NCBI RefSeq assembly: GCF_014697025.1
Contig: NZ_JACJRC010000007.1
Span: 124,001-188,000, forward strand
Reading direction: 5' to 3'
DNA length: 64,000 bases
From: Alkalinema sp. FACHB-956
GTDB taxonomy: Bacteria > Cyanobacteriota > Cyanobacteriia > Leptolyngbyales > Leptolyngbyaceae
Part shown: positions 17,338 through 27,136 of the stretch, piece after piece
How positions within the stretch are numbered: position 1 is the stretch's first letter
Layout of the letters: the number at the start of each line of letters is the position of its first letter
Notes under the pieces: model-generated
Seen by the model: the letters and a program-made list of their open reading frames with translations, nothing else
What the model was told of the DNA's origin: nothing
Databases searched by the model: none
Position numbers and translations under genes: made by a program

Positions 17338-18015
17338 TTACGAAACTCCTGTCACCATATCCAAGTTCTGCACACACAAGCCAAAGAACGATCGCAACAG
17401 CCCCAACAAAATTGACATCTCCCCAATCCCATGGAGCAAGGTCTCCGAAACCGATCCATCGATCGCTAACCGATAAAACTTCCACCCCTCCCCATTCGTC
17501 ACAATCCCATAAATCGGCACAGATCGCCCCAACTCCCGATTACTCCACTGACAAGCCTGCATCTCCACCAAACACTGCGCCGTCCCCTGCTCAAAGTCAT
17601 CCTTCTTCGCTTCTATGACACAAACAAACGGCCCTTCCAAATAAGCCCGCCGTTGGGCAATCAAATAATCTGCATTCCCACAAGTCTTCTCCCCCTCTAG
17701 ATAAGCCCCCTTCCACACCTTCAGCCGTTGGTGAAACCTCTCGCCACGAGAATCAAACCCCTCTAACCCCTCCTCACAAATCGCATCAATCAACAGCGTC
17801 TTCGACACCTCCAAACTCTCCAAATCAAACCGCTGCAACCGCTCCAGCCGCTGCCGAAAAAAATCACTAATTGGCACAGGCTCCGCCTCGATTCCCGTTC
17901 CGAGAGGCTCCGCCAACGACCAGCGAGACAACTCAATAATCCCCAACTGCTGAAACGCCTCTTTGTAGGAGAAACTCGAAAAACTCTTTTTCCGTTCCTG
18001 GGTAGCCTGAACCAT
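17338..18015 (-). CDS. Small PD-(D/E)XK nuclease-like protein
   Basis: A 225-aa protein with no name I can give. It shows a PD-(D/E)XK signature: a helix with DAICEE (77-82), GNADYLI with D116, then FVCVIEAKKDD with E135 and K137, and a following helix GTAQCLVEMQACQW. These are the positions of the metal and catalytic residues in restriction-like nucleases. It lies third in the operon after the helicase and AIPR genes, 57 bp below the AIPR stop. It could be a nuclease subunit or a DNA-end-binding partner; inferred. Confidence 0.65.
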   Translation of the reverse strand: MVQATQERKKSFSSFSYKEAFQQLGIIELSRWSLAEPLGTGIEAEPVPISDFFRQRLERLQRFDLESLEVSKTLLIDAICEEGLEGFDSRGERFHQRLKVWKGAYLEGEKTCGNADYLIAQRRAYLEGPFVCVIEAKKDDFEQGTAQCLVEMQACQWSNRELGRSVPIYGIVTNGEGWKFYRLAIDGSVSETLLHGIGEMSILLGLLRSFFGLCVQNLDMVTGVS

Positions 18016-18072
18016 CCCAATACCTCCACAATCACAATAATTAATTCAATAGTTCTATTTTAAAGAGGTTAC

Positions 18073-19824
18073 TCAACTAAGAATCGGATCATCCGCCAAC
18101 TGCTTCAGCAAACCCGCCCGCAACCTTCGACAATTTCCCACATCGCTAAATACCAATTGAAGCTGCTCCTGCGATGTATACCCCTGCTCGTCGCACACCC
18201 TCCACAGTCGTTCCGCCAGTTCAACGGTGTATTGCGAGACTTTAGTCTTCTCATCATCATTGAGTTGGATGTCATTACCTTGCTCCAGTTTAAGTTGAAT
18301 AAAGACGACCGCCAGCAGCACCCAACATGCATTCTCAAAAAATGCCTTCCGCACCCCAGTACTGGCCTTCCCATTCTCCTGCATCACTTGACTCACCAAC
18401 CGATGAACTTGAACCGCCCGCCACACCGTCCGCGCTGACCGATCGGCTCGAAACACCAGAGAATATCGAGAAACTCCAGCATTCTTCGCTGTATCAATTA
18501 CTTCCATCGACCAAAGGGAAGCTCGATTTGCGACAATTCGTGCACAGAAATCATCTAAATTCTCCCCCTTAGTCAAACAAGCCGACGCAACAGTCGCCTC
18601 TTGCAAGGTAAAGTTTGACTCATCTGGATCGGGCGTATCAGCAGCATCTTTATAGTGGTAAACAATGCCTGACAACAGTAACTGCTGGGCGATTCTCGCT
18701 TGTTGCTCATCCAGCGCCACAAAATCCCGTGAACTAATCTGGTTTTGGAAATTGGTACTGCGCGTAATCCGCTCTGCAAAAGCCCGATCGTTCTCACAGC
18801 GCTGAAGTGAAATCATCTTTACAAATACATACCCCTCTGGCTCCGCATCACCCGAATTTTGGAAGTACTGTGCCACAGAACCCAGAGTTTGAGCTCCATT
18901 TACAATTGAAACTCGATAAGCCGTAATACGCTTGAAGTCAGGATTTCCTCGATCGAGATTATTCACAACAAGGCGATCGCAATAAGCCGTCAACCCATTA
19001 TTCAAATAGAAAAAACTCTCTGGCTCTTCCTGAATCGTCGTCAAAATTTGCTCATTGACTTCTGTACTTCCCTTATAAGCCCGAATATTCGCCGCAACCA
19101 GTCGTTTGCCGTGTTGCATATAGAGATTGGCCAAATCCTTCAGCGGCAGTAGGCCAAATACTGTTTCATAAGGCTTTTTCAGCCAGCCTGGTTTCAGCAG
19201 TGTTAATTCCACCTGCTCCGCCCCAAAGCCCAGATCTGCCCCCGTCAGCCAGTCATACACCGTCGTTAGATTACACAGTCGCACATCCAAATAATCATCT
19301 TCAGCCGAAAAACGTTGCTTCAAGTCCTCAAATAATCGCAGCCGATCCTCCGATACCGTCTGAATCCCCGAATAGACTAACACCGGACAGACCTGAACAG
19401 TCTCTTTAATCTGTACTTCAATTTGAGGTAATCGTTTACGCCATTTTTCATTCTGCTTAAATGCATCAAACTTCCCCTGAAGCAAGTTCTCCAGCCCTGT
19501 CTTAAACTTAGTCACATCCCCCAGCTCTGGCTCTCCTTGACCATTGGCAACATACTTTGATTGCACTACAAAGAATGTCGAACTAGTCGCCGCATAGTAA
19601 ATGGCATCAATCCCACCATCACCACCGCCATCCACCACAGAATTTGCAGCATCCTCTATTGAACACCCAGCAAGTTTATGCACTGCATAGGCTGCTAATG
19701 CACGCGACAAAAAATTAGATTCTCGCTGTTCTTGTTGATCAACAACCGCTTCTGGAAGCATACCTGTAAATAACTGCCGTAACTGCTTGGGAAGCTCTAA
19801 AATCTCAACCGGGATCTCACTCAT
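18073..19824 (-). CDS. AIPR (abortive infection phage resistance) family protein
   Basis: 583 aa. The main body matches the AIPR family, named for abortive phage infection: FFYLNNGLTAYCDRLVV, ITAYRVSIVNGAQTLGS and FAERITRSTNFQNQISSRDFVALD. The first 95 residues add an Mrr-like nuclease pattern: GGIDAIYY with D73 and FFVVQSKY with Q88 and K90. The start at 19824 overlaps the helicase stop as TAATG, so translation is coupled; an in-frame ATG at 19839 is possible. Probably the effector nuclease working with the helicase; inferred from motif and coupling. Confidence 0.85.
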   Translation of the reverse strand: MSEIPVEILELPKQLRQLFTGMLPEAVVDQQEQRESNFLSRALAAYAVHKLAGCSIEDAANSVVDGGGDGGIDAIYYAATSSTFFVVQSKYVANGQGEPELGDVTKFKTGLENLLQGKFDAFKQNEKWRKRLPQIEVQIKETVQVCPVLVYSGIQTVSEDRLRLFEDLKQRFSAEDDYLDVRLCNLTTVYDWLTGADLGFGAEQVELTLLKPGWLKKPYETVFGLLPLKDLANLYMQHGKRLVAANIRAYKGSTEVNEQILTTIQEEPESFFYLNNGLTAYCDRLVVNNLDRGNPDFKRITAYRVSIVNGAQTLGSVAQYFQNSGDAEPEGYVFVKMISLQRCENDRAFAERITRSTNFQNQISSRDFVALDEQQARIAQQLLLSGIVYHYKDAADTPDPDESNFTLQEATVASACLTKGENLDDFCARIVANRASLWSMEVIDTAKNAGVSRYSLVFRADRSARTVWRAVQVHRLVSQVMQENGKASTGVRKAFFENACWVLLAVVFIQLKLEQGNDIQLNDDEKTKVSQYTVELAERLWRVCDEQGYTSQEQLQLVFSDVGNCRRLRAGLLKQLADDPILS

Positions 19825-22688
19825 TACGCCAAACTCCAACGAATCTCAAACAACGACTGCAAGCTGCTTGTCTGTTTCAACTGCCCCTCAATCTGAGCAA
19901 TTAATTCATCCCGCTTTTGATCAATCTCATCCTGTGCATCAAACAACGATCTACGCTTCTGACTTCGCTGCTGTTCCAAAGCCTTTACCTGCTTCTGCCC
20001 TTCCAACTTCGATTGCAAATCCACCGCCGCTGTTGCTGCCCGTTTTGCCTCCTTAATCTGTCGATCCATCTCCCTAATATCCCGCTCCAGCATCACCTTC
20101 AAATCTTCTGCCCAGCTATCCAGCTTCTTCGCCTCCTCCTCAAAAAACTTCGCATTCCGCTCCGCTACTTGCTGTTGAATTTTATTCACTTCCGCTTGGA
20201 TCGATCGGCTTAAATCCTCCACCGCCACTGCTAAACTTACTACCCGCCCCGGCAACGACATCAACCGTTTTGCCTGCTCTTGGTCAAGCACTGCACCATC
20301 ATCTGTCACCGCCGCAAATACCAAATAATCCTCCGTCTGTTCCAGCGCCTTAACCGTAAACAAAGACAACTGTAAACTCCCAGCCATCCCCACAAATGGC
20401 TCCAAAATTGCTACTTTCCCTTCATAATTTGAATAGTCAAACAAAACCTGGGCACGATCGAGCTGTCTCTGTTTCGCCCGCTCAATCAATAACTCCGCCA
20501 GTGGGTGTCCCATTCGATAAGCATGGGCATTATCGGATTGACGTGGCAACTCGTAGAGTCCTAACTCTATTTCGCCAGCCTCTGCCCCTGTTGGCAACCG
20601 ATGTAAGCGAAAAGTACTTTCCCCTGTAAAGTCCGCTGCATCTGCTAGTTCATGCTTTGTTAGCTGCATCAACCATCGCTCAAACTGACCTAAAAGCTCG
20701 CGCGAATTCTCAGCCCGTACTTTCAGCTTTTCTCGTACCTCATCATCGAAGTTTTCCAATAACTTCTGGCGCGTTTGCACCATCGCTTGATCAATCTCCA
20801 AACTCAACTCTTGCTGGAGCTGATTAAATGCCTGATTAATTTCTTGTGGTTGCCGACAACGTTGATAAATATCCGCAATCCGCTTCTCAAAGTCTACCCC
20901 CGACTCGATCGCCCCCAATACCTCATCGCTACTACCAAATACCCCCTCAAACAACCTGAACTTCTGATCTAACAACTCATAAACCCGCTGATCCGCTGCA
21001 TTTTTCTGATTTAAGAAGTTCACCACCACCACATCATGCTTCTGCCCATAACGATGGCATCGGCCAATTCGTTGTTCAATACGTTGCGGATTCCACGGCA
21101 AATCATAGTTCACAATTAACGAGCAAAATTGCAAGTTAATCCCTTCCGATCCCGCCTCCGTTGCAATCATAATTGTCCCTTGATCACGGAAATAATCAAC
21201 TAAAGCCGATCTCATATCCGCCGTCTTAGAACCCGTTATTCGATCTGTTCCCTCATATCGCTTTAGCCAATTCTGATAAATTTCTCGTGATTCGGGATCA
21301 TTATTTGTTCCATTAAATAGCAATAACCCCTCATTCCATTCACTCTCTCCAAGCAGCTTGAGCAAATATTCCTGAGTCCTACGCGACTCTGTAAAAATTA
21401 TTGCTTTTCGCGCACCACCATAGCTTTCTGCCCGTTCAAACGCTGTTTTCAAAATTTTGAGTAATGCTTTACCCTTTTCATTTTGTTCAATCGAAGTGGC
21501 CAACTCCGCAAAGGCATCCAGTTCCTTGATTTCCGCTTCGATCGCCGATCGTTCCGCCGCAGAAATCACTACCGCCAGTTCATCTTCATTCCACTCATCG
21601 GATGTTTCCGACAGCCCTTCATAATCCTCATCCAGTTCATCCGTCAGGGGCTTGACAATTGGCTGCTCCACCAACTTCGCCTTCAAACGATTCGACAATG
21701 ACTGCAAAGTGCCTGCGATGGCGAAGGTTGAAGAAGCCAATAACTTCCGCATCACTAAAGTCGTCAATCGCCGTTGACTTGCGGGCAAAGCCTGCAAATT
21801 ATCACGACTCAAATATTCCGACACCAACTCATATAACTCTTGCTCATCAGGGCTTGGTTCAAACTCTTGCAGGATCGCATGACGCTGGGTAAACGGAACA
21901 TAGGCCGTCACCTGCCGCCGCAATGTTCGATGGCACAAAGGCTTCAATCTTTCTTTCAAGACCTCCGCTGCCTGCGACTGATTTAGCCGAGAAAACTGTT
22001 CACGAAAACTCTTCAAGTCACCAAATGCTCGATCGTCAATAAAACTCACTAACCCGTATAGTTCAAGTAATGAATTCTGAAGCGGTGTTGCAGTCAATAA
22101 CAGCTTATTGCGCTTTTGCAGCGCCCGCTTCAAAGTATTGGCAATCACATTGGATGATTTATAGACGTTTCGCAGACGATGTGCCTCATCAATTACAACC
22201 AAGTCCCATGGTGTAATTTCCACATCATCTGCCTTATTTCGTGCAAACTGATAGGAACAAATAACTACTGTATCCGCTAGATCAAAGGGATTGTCTTCAC
22301 CTGCCTTGACCAAATTCTTATAAGGTTCAGATTCCAAAATTCGACAGGGTACAAAAAACTTCTCCGTTAGCTCTTGCTGCCACTGCTTTCGCAGATTCGA
22401 TGGCGTAATCACCAAAATGCGCCGCTTCCGCTCCGCCCACTTCTGCGAAATGACTAACCCTGCCTCGATCGTTTTGCCCAAGCCTACTTCATCTGCTAAC
22501 AAAGCTCCCTTGGACAGCGGTGACTGAAATGCAAACAAAGCTGCATCGACCTGATGCGGATTCAAATCCACCTTGGCTCCTGCCAAAGTTCCAGATAACT
22601 TTTCCAGCGTCGCTGCTGAACAGCGACGCGTCAACTCATACGCATAATACTGTGATTGATAATTTGTAGACAAATGAAAATACACCAT
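19824..22688 (-). CDS. SNF2/RapA-type DEAH helicase
   Basis: 954-aa DNA translocase, first gene of the leftward defence operon. The RecA-like core has DEVGLGKT (66-73), ILVITPSNL, VVIDEAHRLRN (DEAH 167-170) and LLLTATPLQN. The helicase C domain has TEAGSEGINLQ and RIEQRIGRCHRYGQ near residue 555. From about 860 to 945 the chain is a long coiled coil rich in K, E and Q. This arrangement resembles helicases of multi-gene phage defence systems rather than chromatin-like remodelers. The stop is fused to the AIPR start. The promoter should be in the 92 bp before 22688. Confidence 0.9.
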   Translation of the reverse strand: MVYFHLSTNYQSQYYAYELTRRCSAATLEKLSGTLAGAKVDLNPHQVDAALFAFQSPLSKGALLADEVGLGKTIEAGLVISQKWAERKRRILVITPSNLRKQWQQELTEKFFVPCRILESEPYKNLVKAGEDNPFDLADTVVICSYQFARNKADDVEITPWDLVVIDEAHRLRNVYKSSNVIANTLKRALQKRNKLLLTATPLQNSLLELYGLVSFIDDRAFGDLKSFREQFSRLNQSQAAEVLKERLKPLCHRTLRRQVTAYVPFTQRHAILQEFEPSPDEQELYELVSEYLSRDNLQALPASQRRLTTLVMRKLLASSTFAIAGTLQSLSNRLKAKLVEQPIVKPLTDELDEDYEGLSETSDEWNEDELAVVISAAERSAIEAEIKELDAFAELATSIEQNEKGKALLKILKTAFERAESYGGARKAIIFTESRRTQEYLLKLLGESEWNEGLLLFNGTNNDPESREIYQNWLKRYEGTDRITGSKTADMRSALVDYFRDQGTIMIATEAGSEGINLQFCSLIVNYDLPWNPQRIEQRIGRCHRYGQKHDVVVVNFLNQKNAADQRVYELLDQKFRLFEGVFGSSDEVLGAIESGVDFEKRIADIYQRCRQPQEINQAFNQLQQELSLEIDQAMVQTRQKLLENFDDEVREKLKVRAENSRELLGQFERWLMQLTKHELADAADFTGESTFRLHRLPTGAEAGEIELGLYELPRQSDNAHAYRMGHPLAELLIERAKQRQLDRAQVLFDYSNYEGKVAILEPFVGMAGSLQLSLFTVKALEQTEDYLVFAAVTDDGAVLDQEQAKRLMSLPGRVVSLAVAVEDLSRSIQAEVNKIQQQVAERNAKFFEEEAKKLDSWAEDLKVMLERDIREMDRQIKEAKRAATAAVDLQSKLEGQKQVKALEQQRSQKRRSLFDAQDEIDQKRDELIAQIEGQLKQTSSLQSLFEIRWSLA

Positions 22689-22780
22689 GAGCTAGACCGC
22701 CTGCTACATAGTTTTATTCAAGCACAGTCAGTGGTGCGACATTAACGCAGTATTAATCAACTGCTATTTCCAGATACCAT

Positions 22781-24991
22781 TTAACTGCTATGTAAAGTAC
22801 AAGCTTCTTGGGTCATGACCCGATCGCCCTCCAGGGGCAAGTCTTCGTGGGCATCAGGTTTTGTAGAAGGGATGTGGGGCGATCGATGGGCTGAACCATC
22901 GGTTTCAGATTCCACCATGACTGGAATTTCAATGACGAACTCAGCCCCTTGTCCGGCTTGAGAAATCAACTTGAGTTGGCCTTGGTGCTGATCCACAATA
23001 ACTTGATAACTCACCGTTAAACCCAGGCCAGTTCCTTGGCCCACGTCCTTAGTGGTAAAGAATGGATCAAAGATTTTGGATTGCAGATCCGGTGCAATAC
23101 CTGGGCCGTTGTCCTTAATCACAATCCGTAAAATTGACTCAATTTCTGCGTGGGACTCAGCAAAGTCAGCCTTATCTGAAGCCCGATGGACTAAACTGGT
23201 GGCGATCGTGATCTGTTTATGTTCGATCGACCAATCCGTTAATGCCTCCACTGAGTTTAATAAGATATTCATCAAAGCCTGATTTAACTGACGGGGATAG
23301 CATTTCACTTTTGGCAAACTACTGTATTGTCGATGGATGCTAATTTCTTCATTGATGTAGCTTTGCAAAATCATCAACGTGCTTTCAATGCCTTCATGGA
23401 TGTGCACCGCTTTATAATCGGCTTCATCCAAGCGAGAAAAGTTGCGTAACGACAGAATAATACTGCGAACTCGCTCAGCACCACTGCGCATGGATTTGAG
23501 TGTGGGAGGTAAATCTGTCAAAAGAAAATCTAGCTCTAATCTGTCCTGCAAATCCTGTAACTCTAGGGCAGGATTGGGATAGTGGGCTTGATAGGCTTTG
23601 ATCAGAGTCACGAGGTCTTCCATGTAGGTGTTGACATGGGTGAGATTCCCCAGCACGAAATTGATGGGGTTATTAATTTCGTGGGCAATCCCTGCGACCA
23701 CGCGCCCCAGACTGGACATTTTTTCGCTCTGAATTAACTGAGCTTGGGTCAACCGGAGCTCTTGGAGTGTGGCTGCCAAATGGCGAGCTTGGGCAGCACT
23801 CTCGATCGCCTGTTGTTGCGTTTTGGCATACAACCGCGCCTGTTGAATGGAGATTGCCAGTTGATCGGCCACCGCCTGCGCTAACTTTTGATCATTTTTT
23901 GACCAGAAGCGTACGTGGGAACATTGGTTCAGATACAAAATAGCGTGCAGCGTTTCCTTGGTTTGCACTGGAACCACCAACGAAGATTTAATTTCCGCCC
24001 GTTGGTACTCTGGATTTTCTGGGCCAATCCGGGGATCGATCGCCACATTGGAAATCACCACCCGCCGTTGATTGGCCATAACCCACTGGGTGATCGGGCC
24101 GTTCAAATCAAATTCATCGGTGGAGACTGCAAACGGAGGCCGACAGACTTCGTAGAGGTGTTTTTCCCGAGAAACCGCATACCTAGAAGCTTGAGTCTTT
24201 CCCACCCCCGCTTTTGCAGAGGACTCGTCATGGGGAATTTCATCCACCAAGTGCACAAGACACCGATCGACCTGCAACACCTCCAATAACTGTGCGATCG
24301 CACCTTTGAGGATGGTGGGGAGTTCAAAGCTTTGGCGAGTTTGTGCCGTAATTTGATTGACTAACTGTTCTCGTTGCGCCTGTTTTTGAGTTTGCTCGTA
24401 CAGTTGGGCTTGTTCGATGGCGATTGCGAGTTGCTGGGAAATGGTTTGCAACAACTCCACCTCTGTAACCGTCCACTGTCGAGGTTGGTTCGATAGACAG
24501 CCAATAAAGCCCAACGTTCCATCCTGCATCGGACAGGGCACCATTAAATTGGCTTGAGTGCCCAAAATGGGGGATGCTTCAGAGGGCGTGAGACGGGGGG
24601 ACGCGGGCAACCAACGGCTCAACCACGCGAGTGGGGGCGGTAATGAAATCGGGCTGGGTTGAACTAATAACTTGCCTTGGGTGATGGCCTGGGTAAAAGG
24701 CCCAAACAGGTGAATGGGATAGTAGCCCAGTCGTAACATGGGTTGCGGCGTTCCGGGCTGGGCGGGCAAGTCCGAAGGAGACAGCGGGTTTGCAGGACTT
24801 TCCGGCGAACTCCTTTCACAGACTAACTGAATGCGTTGGGTATCCTGGAAGTACCAGAAAAATGTACACCGATCGAGATTCAGCAAGGCTGCAAGTTCAT
24901 CAACTGCCGTTTGCAGCACAACTCGTAGCTCTAGGGAACTTCGGATGCGATCGATAATTTGCCGCAGCGCAGCTCCTTGTTGATCAATCAT
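22781..24991 (-). CDS. GAF-domain sensor histidine kinase
   Basis: 736 aa, soluble. Two GAF domains (about residues 8-195 and 215-385) are separated by a helical linker. A coiled coil then leads to the phosphoacceptor helix VAGIAHEINNP with H437 and an ATPase domain with NDNGPGIAP, FFTTKDVGQGTGLGL. No transmembrane segment and no receiver domain, so a separate response regulator is needed; none is adjacent. The cue is unknown; no bilin-binding Cys motif is obvious. The frame opens at a TTG at 25018; ATG 24991 is the first standard start. Confidence 0.88.
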   Translation of the reverse strand: MIDQQGAALRQIIDRIRSSLELRVVLQTAVDELAALLNLDRCTFFWYFQDTQRIQLVCERSSPESPANPLSPSDLPAQPGTPQPMLRLGYYPIHLFGPFTQAITQGKLLVQPSPISLPPPLAWLSRWLPASPRLTPSEASPILGTQANLMVPCPMQDGTLGFIGCLSNQPRQWTVTEVELLQTISQQLAIAIEQAQLYEQTQKQAQREQLVNQITAQTRQSFELPTILKGAIAQLLEVLQVDRCLVHLVDEIPHDESSAKAGVGKTQASRYAVSREKHLYEVCRPPFAVSTDEFDLNGPITQWVMANQRRVVISNVAIDPRIGPENPEYQRAEIKSSLVVPVQTKETLHAILYLNQCSHVRFWSKNDQKLAQAVADQLAISIQQARLYAKTQQQAIESAAQARHLAATLQELRLTQAQLIQSEKMSSLGRVVAGIAHEINNPINFVLGNLTHVNTYMEDLVTLIKAYQAHYPNPALELQDLQDRLELDFLLTDLPPTLKSMRSGAERVRSIILSLRNFSRLDEADYKAVHIHEGIESTLMILQSYINEEISIHRQYSSLPKVKCYPRQLNQALMNILLNSVEALTDWSIEHKQITIATSLVHRASDKADFAESHAEIESILRIVIKDNGPGIAPDLQSKIFDPFFTTKDVGQGTGLGLTVSYQVIVDQHQGQLKLISQAGQGAEFVIEIPVMVESETDGSAHRSPHIPSTKPDAHEDLPLEGDRVMTQEACTLHSS

Positions 24992-26097
24992 TGGAAATGG
25001 CTTCACAAACAAACTCAAATAACTGAGAGAACACAGGACATTACGGAGTCACTCAAGATTGCTTTTCGGAGAAACGATCTAAGATCACCCTGAGAAACTC
25101 CCATTAGATCCCAGTTCTTTCGTTTTACCCAAAACAATTGGTTGATTGGTCAATGAATCGTTTCACCCAAGAGAATGAAACTGTAAATGCACCCATGCGT
25201 CGTTAGCTGACTCCAGTGGTTCAAGGTGATTTATCCACTTACAAGATTCAGCCTCAATTGATCCCTTTACGGATCTAGTATTCACTAAAACCAGACTTTA
25301 GGATCAACTAAAGTTTAGTAACTCTAGTATTTGTTTTGGTTTGAAGTAATTCTTTGTTAAAAGAGATGGTCTATGGAGGGCATCCACGGGCATCTCAACG
25401 TTTAAGGAAGCCTTAACTCAGGTAGTTGCGACTCTATATTTAACCCTATAGTAGATTAGCAGGTTATATCCTCAAAACCCACCATTGGAAGATTTTTGGC
25501 TTTGACCTAGTCGCTTGATTCGTAGATTTTGCCCCCATAAAGTGTTGTACTTTACCAAACGAAAGAGAAGCATTCATCAAAAGCAATTAAGCCAAAATTA
25601 AGCCAGAATCGATGGTGATCCAATAGTTGCTTCATCCAATAGTTGCTTCAGTAGTGTCAAACTGTGTGTCACCCTGCCTATCAACTTATGGGTCAACCTG
25701 TGTGTCAACCTATGTGTCAACCTGTGTGTCAACTTGGCACTCCGCTTGCTTGGAAGTTCAAATGAAATCTCCTTTTTCAGCGGATTGGCCCATCGATGAA
25801 TTCTGATTGCTTGAACCTGATTGCTTGAACCTAATTGTTTAGTCTTTGTAGACAGGCGTCATTTTATTTATTTTTACCAAATAAATATTTTAAGGGATAC
25901 AGGGGACTAAAATTGTAGTCAAATCTACCAACGAGATTCCTAACTTGAGTTATCCAGTCTAGTGAGTCGGTCTAGTGAATGGCTGGGTGATCCGTCGCTA
26001 GCGTTGCAATGATGGGTGGGTGGATAAATCAGAGATATGATTGGAAGCTATCATTTCTGCGCCGATCCCTGAGCCACGGTTAACGCCTGAGCTACGG
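24992..26097. other. Gene-free AT-rich region with iterated short repeats
   Basis: About 1.1 kb with no credible reading frame. Tandem arrays: a 16-mer at 25618-25633 and 25634-25649 (atccaatagttgcttc); a 12-bp unit, ctgtgtgtcaac, four times at 25686-25733; a 14-mer, ctgattgcttgaac, at 25803-25816 and 25817-25830. A T/A-rich tract near 25860-25900 could carry promoters. No RNA family was recognised. Confidence 0.75.
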
Positions 26098-26103
26098 TTA
26101 ACG
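26068..26103. repeat. Tandem 18-bp duplication across the dusB stop
   Basis: cctgagccacggttaacg (26068-26085) and cctgagctacggttaacg (26086-26103). The right copy contains the dusB stop (26098-26100), and the left copy gives a second in-frame TAA. Confidence 0.9.
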
Positions 26104-27132
26104 AATGGGTTCTAGCATCATCTCGGCTTGAGCTAAGTCGATCGCGCGATCGAGGAATGCTAACCCTTCCTCCAGAGACTGAATTTGGCTCAACTGACTG
26201 CGCAATTCCGATGCGCCGCTAAAGCCCTTGCAGTACCAAGCCATATGTTTTCGTGATTGATAGACCCCACGATCGCCCTTATAGGCCACCAGCATTTCTA
26301 AATGGTCGCGGGCACATTCTAACCGTTCCACGAGGGTGGGCGTGGGTTTCAGTTCTCCCCGCTTCAGAAAATAATCGACTTCCCCCACCAAAAAAGGATA
26401 GCCCAACGTGCCTCGGGAGCACATGACCCCATCGGCCCCCGTTTCCTCCAAACATTGCACCGCCGCTTCCACCGAGAAAATATCCCCATTGGCAATCACG
26501 GGGATGGACAGCACGGATTTCACCCGTCGGATCCACTCCCACTTAGCCGATCCCTGGTAGCCCTGGGCCCGGGTACGACCATGAACCGTCAGCATTTTTG
26601 CACCTGCCGCTTCCAGTTTCTGGGCAAAGTCTAGGATATTAATTTCGTCCTCATCCCAGCCAATCCGGGTCTTCACCGTAACCGGAACATGAACCGCTGC
26701 CACCACTTCCCGGACGATCGCTGCGGCCAGATCCGGTTGCCGCAGGAGTGAAGATCCCCCACCATTCTTCGTGATTTTATTGACCGGGCAACCCATGTTG
26801 ATATCCACGGTATCCGCCCCCTCGGCCACCGCCTTTTGGGCCGCTTCCGCCAAAAAATCGGGCCGACAGTCGAATAGCTGGATGCTAATGGGCCGTTCCT
26901 GGGGATCAAGTTCCATGATGGTGGGAATGTCCCGCAGGTGGCGCAGGCTGGAGGCTTGCACCATCTCGGTATACATCATGGAATCTGGGGCAAAGCGCCG
27001 CACCAGCCGCCGAAAAACGAGGTCGGTTACACCGGAGAGGGGAGACTGCAAGACCCGGCTCAACAGCGTCACATCGCCAATATTCAGGGGCTGGGCCAGC
27101 CGAGCTTGGAGTTCAGGGGAGAGAACGGGCAT
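26098..27132 (-). CDS. dusB: tRNA-dihydrouridine synthase, DusB type
   Basis: FMN-dependent enzyme that reduces uridine in the tRNA D-loop. 344 aa. The TIM barrel has LQSPLSGVTDLVFRRL near the N-terminus, the catalytic-cysteine motif DINMGCPVNKITKNGGG (C at about 114), VTVKTRIGWDE, TVHGRTRAQGYQG and IANGDIFS, with the helical C-terminal domain after 240. Sequence features fit the DusB/NifR3 branch rather than DusA. It begins 4 bp after the DUF2325 gene, so the two form an operon. Confidence 0.92.
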   Translation of the reverse strand: MPVLSPELQARLAQPLNIGDVTLLSRVLQSPLSGVTDLVFRRLVRRFAPDSMMYTEMVQASSLRHLRDIPTIMELDPQERPISIQLFDCRPDFLAEAAQKAVAEGADTVDINMGCPVNKITKNGGGSSLLRQPDLAAAIVREVVAAVHVPVTVKTRIGWDEDEINILDFAQKLEAAGAKMLTVHGRTRAQGYQGSAKWEWIRRVKSVLSIPVIANGDIFSVEAAVQCLEETGADGVMCSRGTLGYPFLVGEVDYFLKRGELKPTPTLVERLECARDHLEMLVAYKGDRGVYQSRKHMAWYCKGFSGASELRSQLSQIQSLEEGLAFLDRAIDLAQAEMMLEPIR

Positions 27133-27136
27133 GGCG

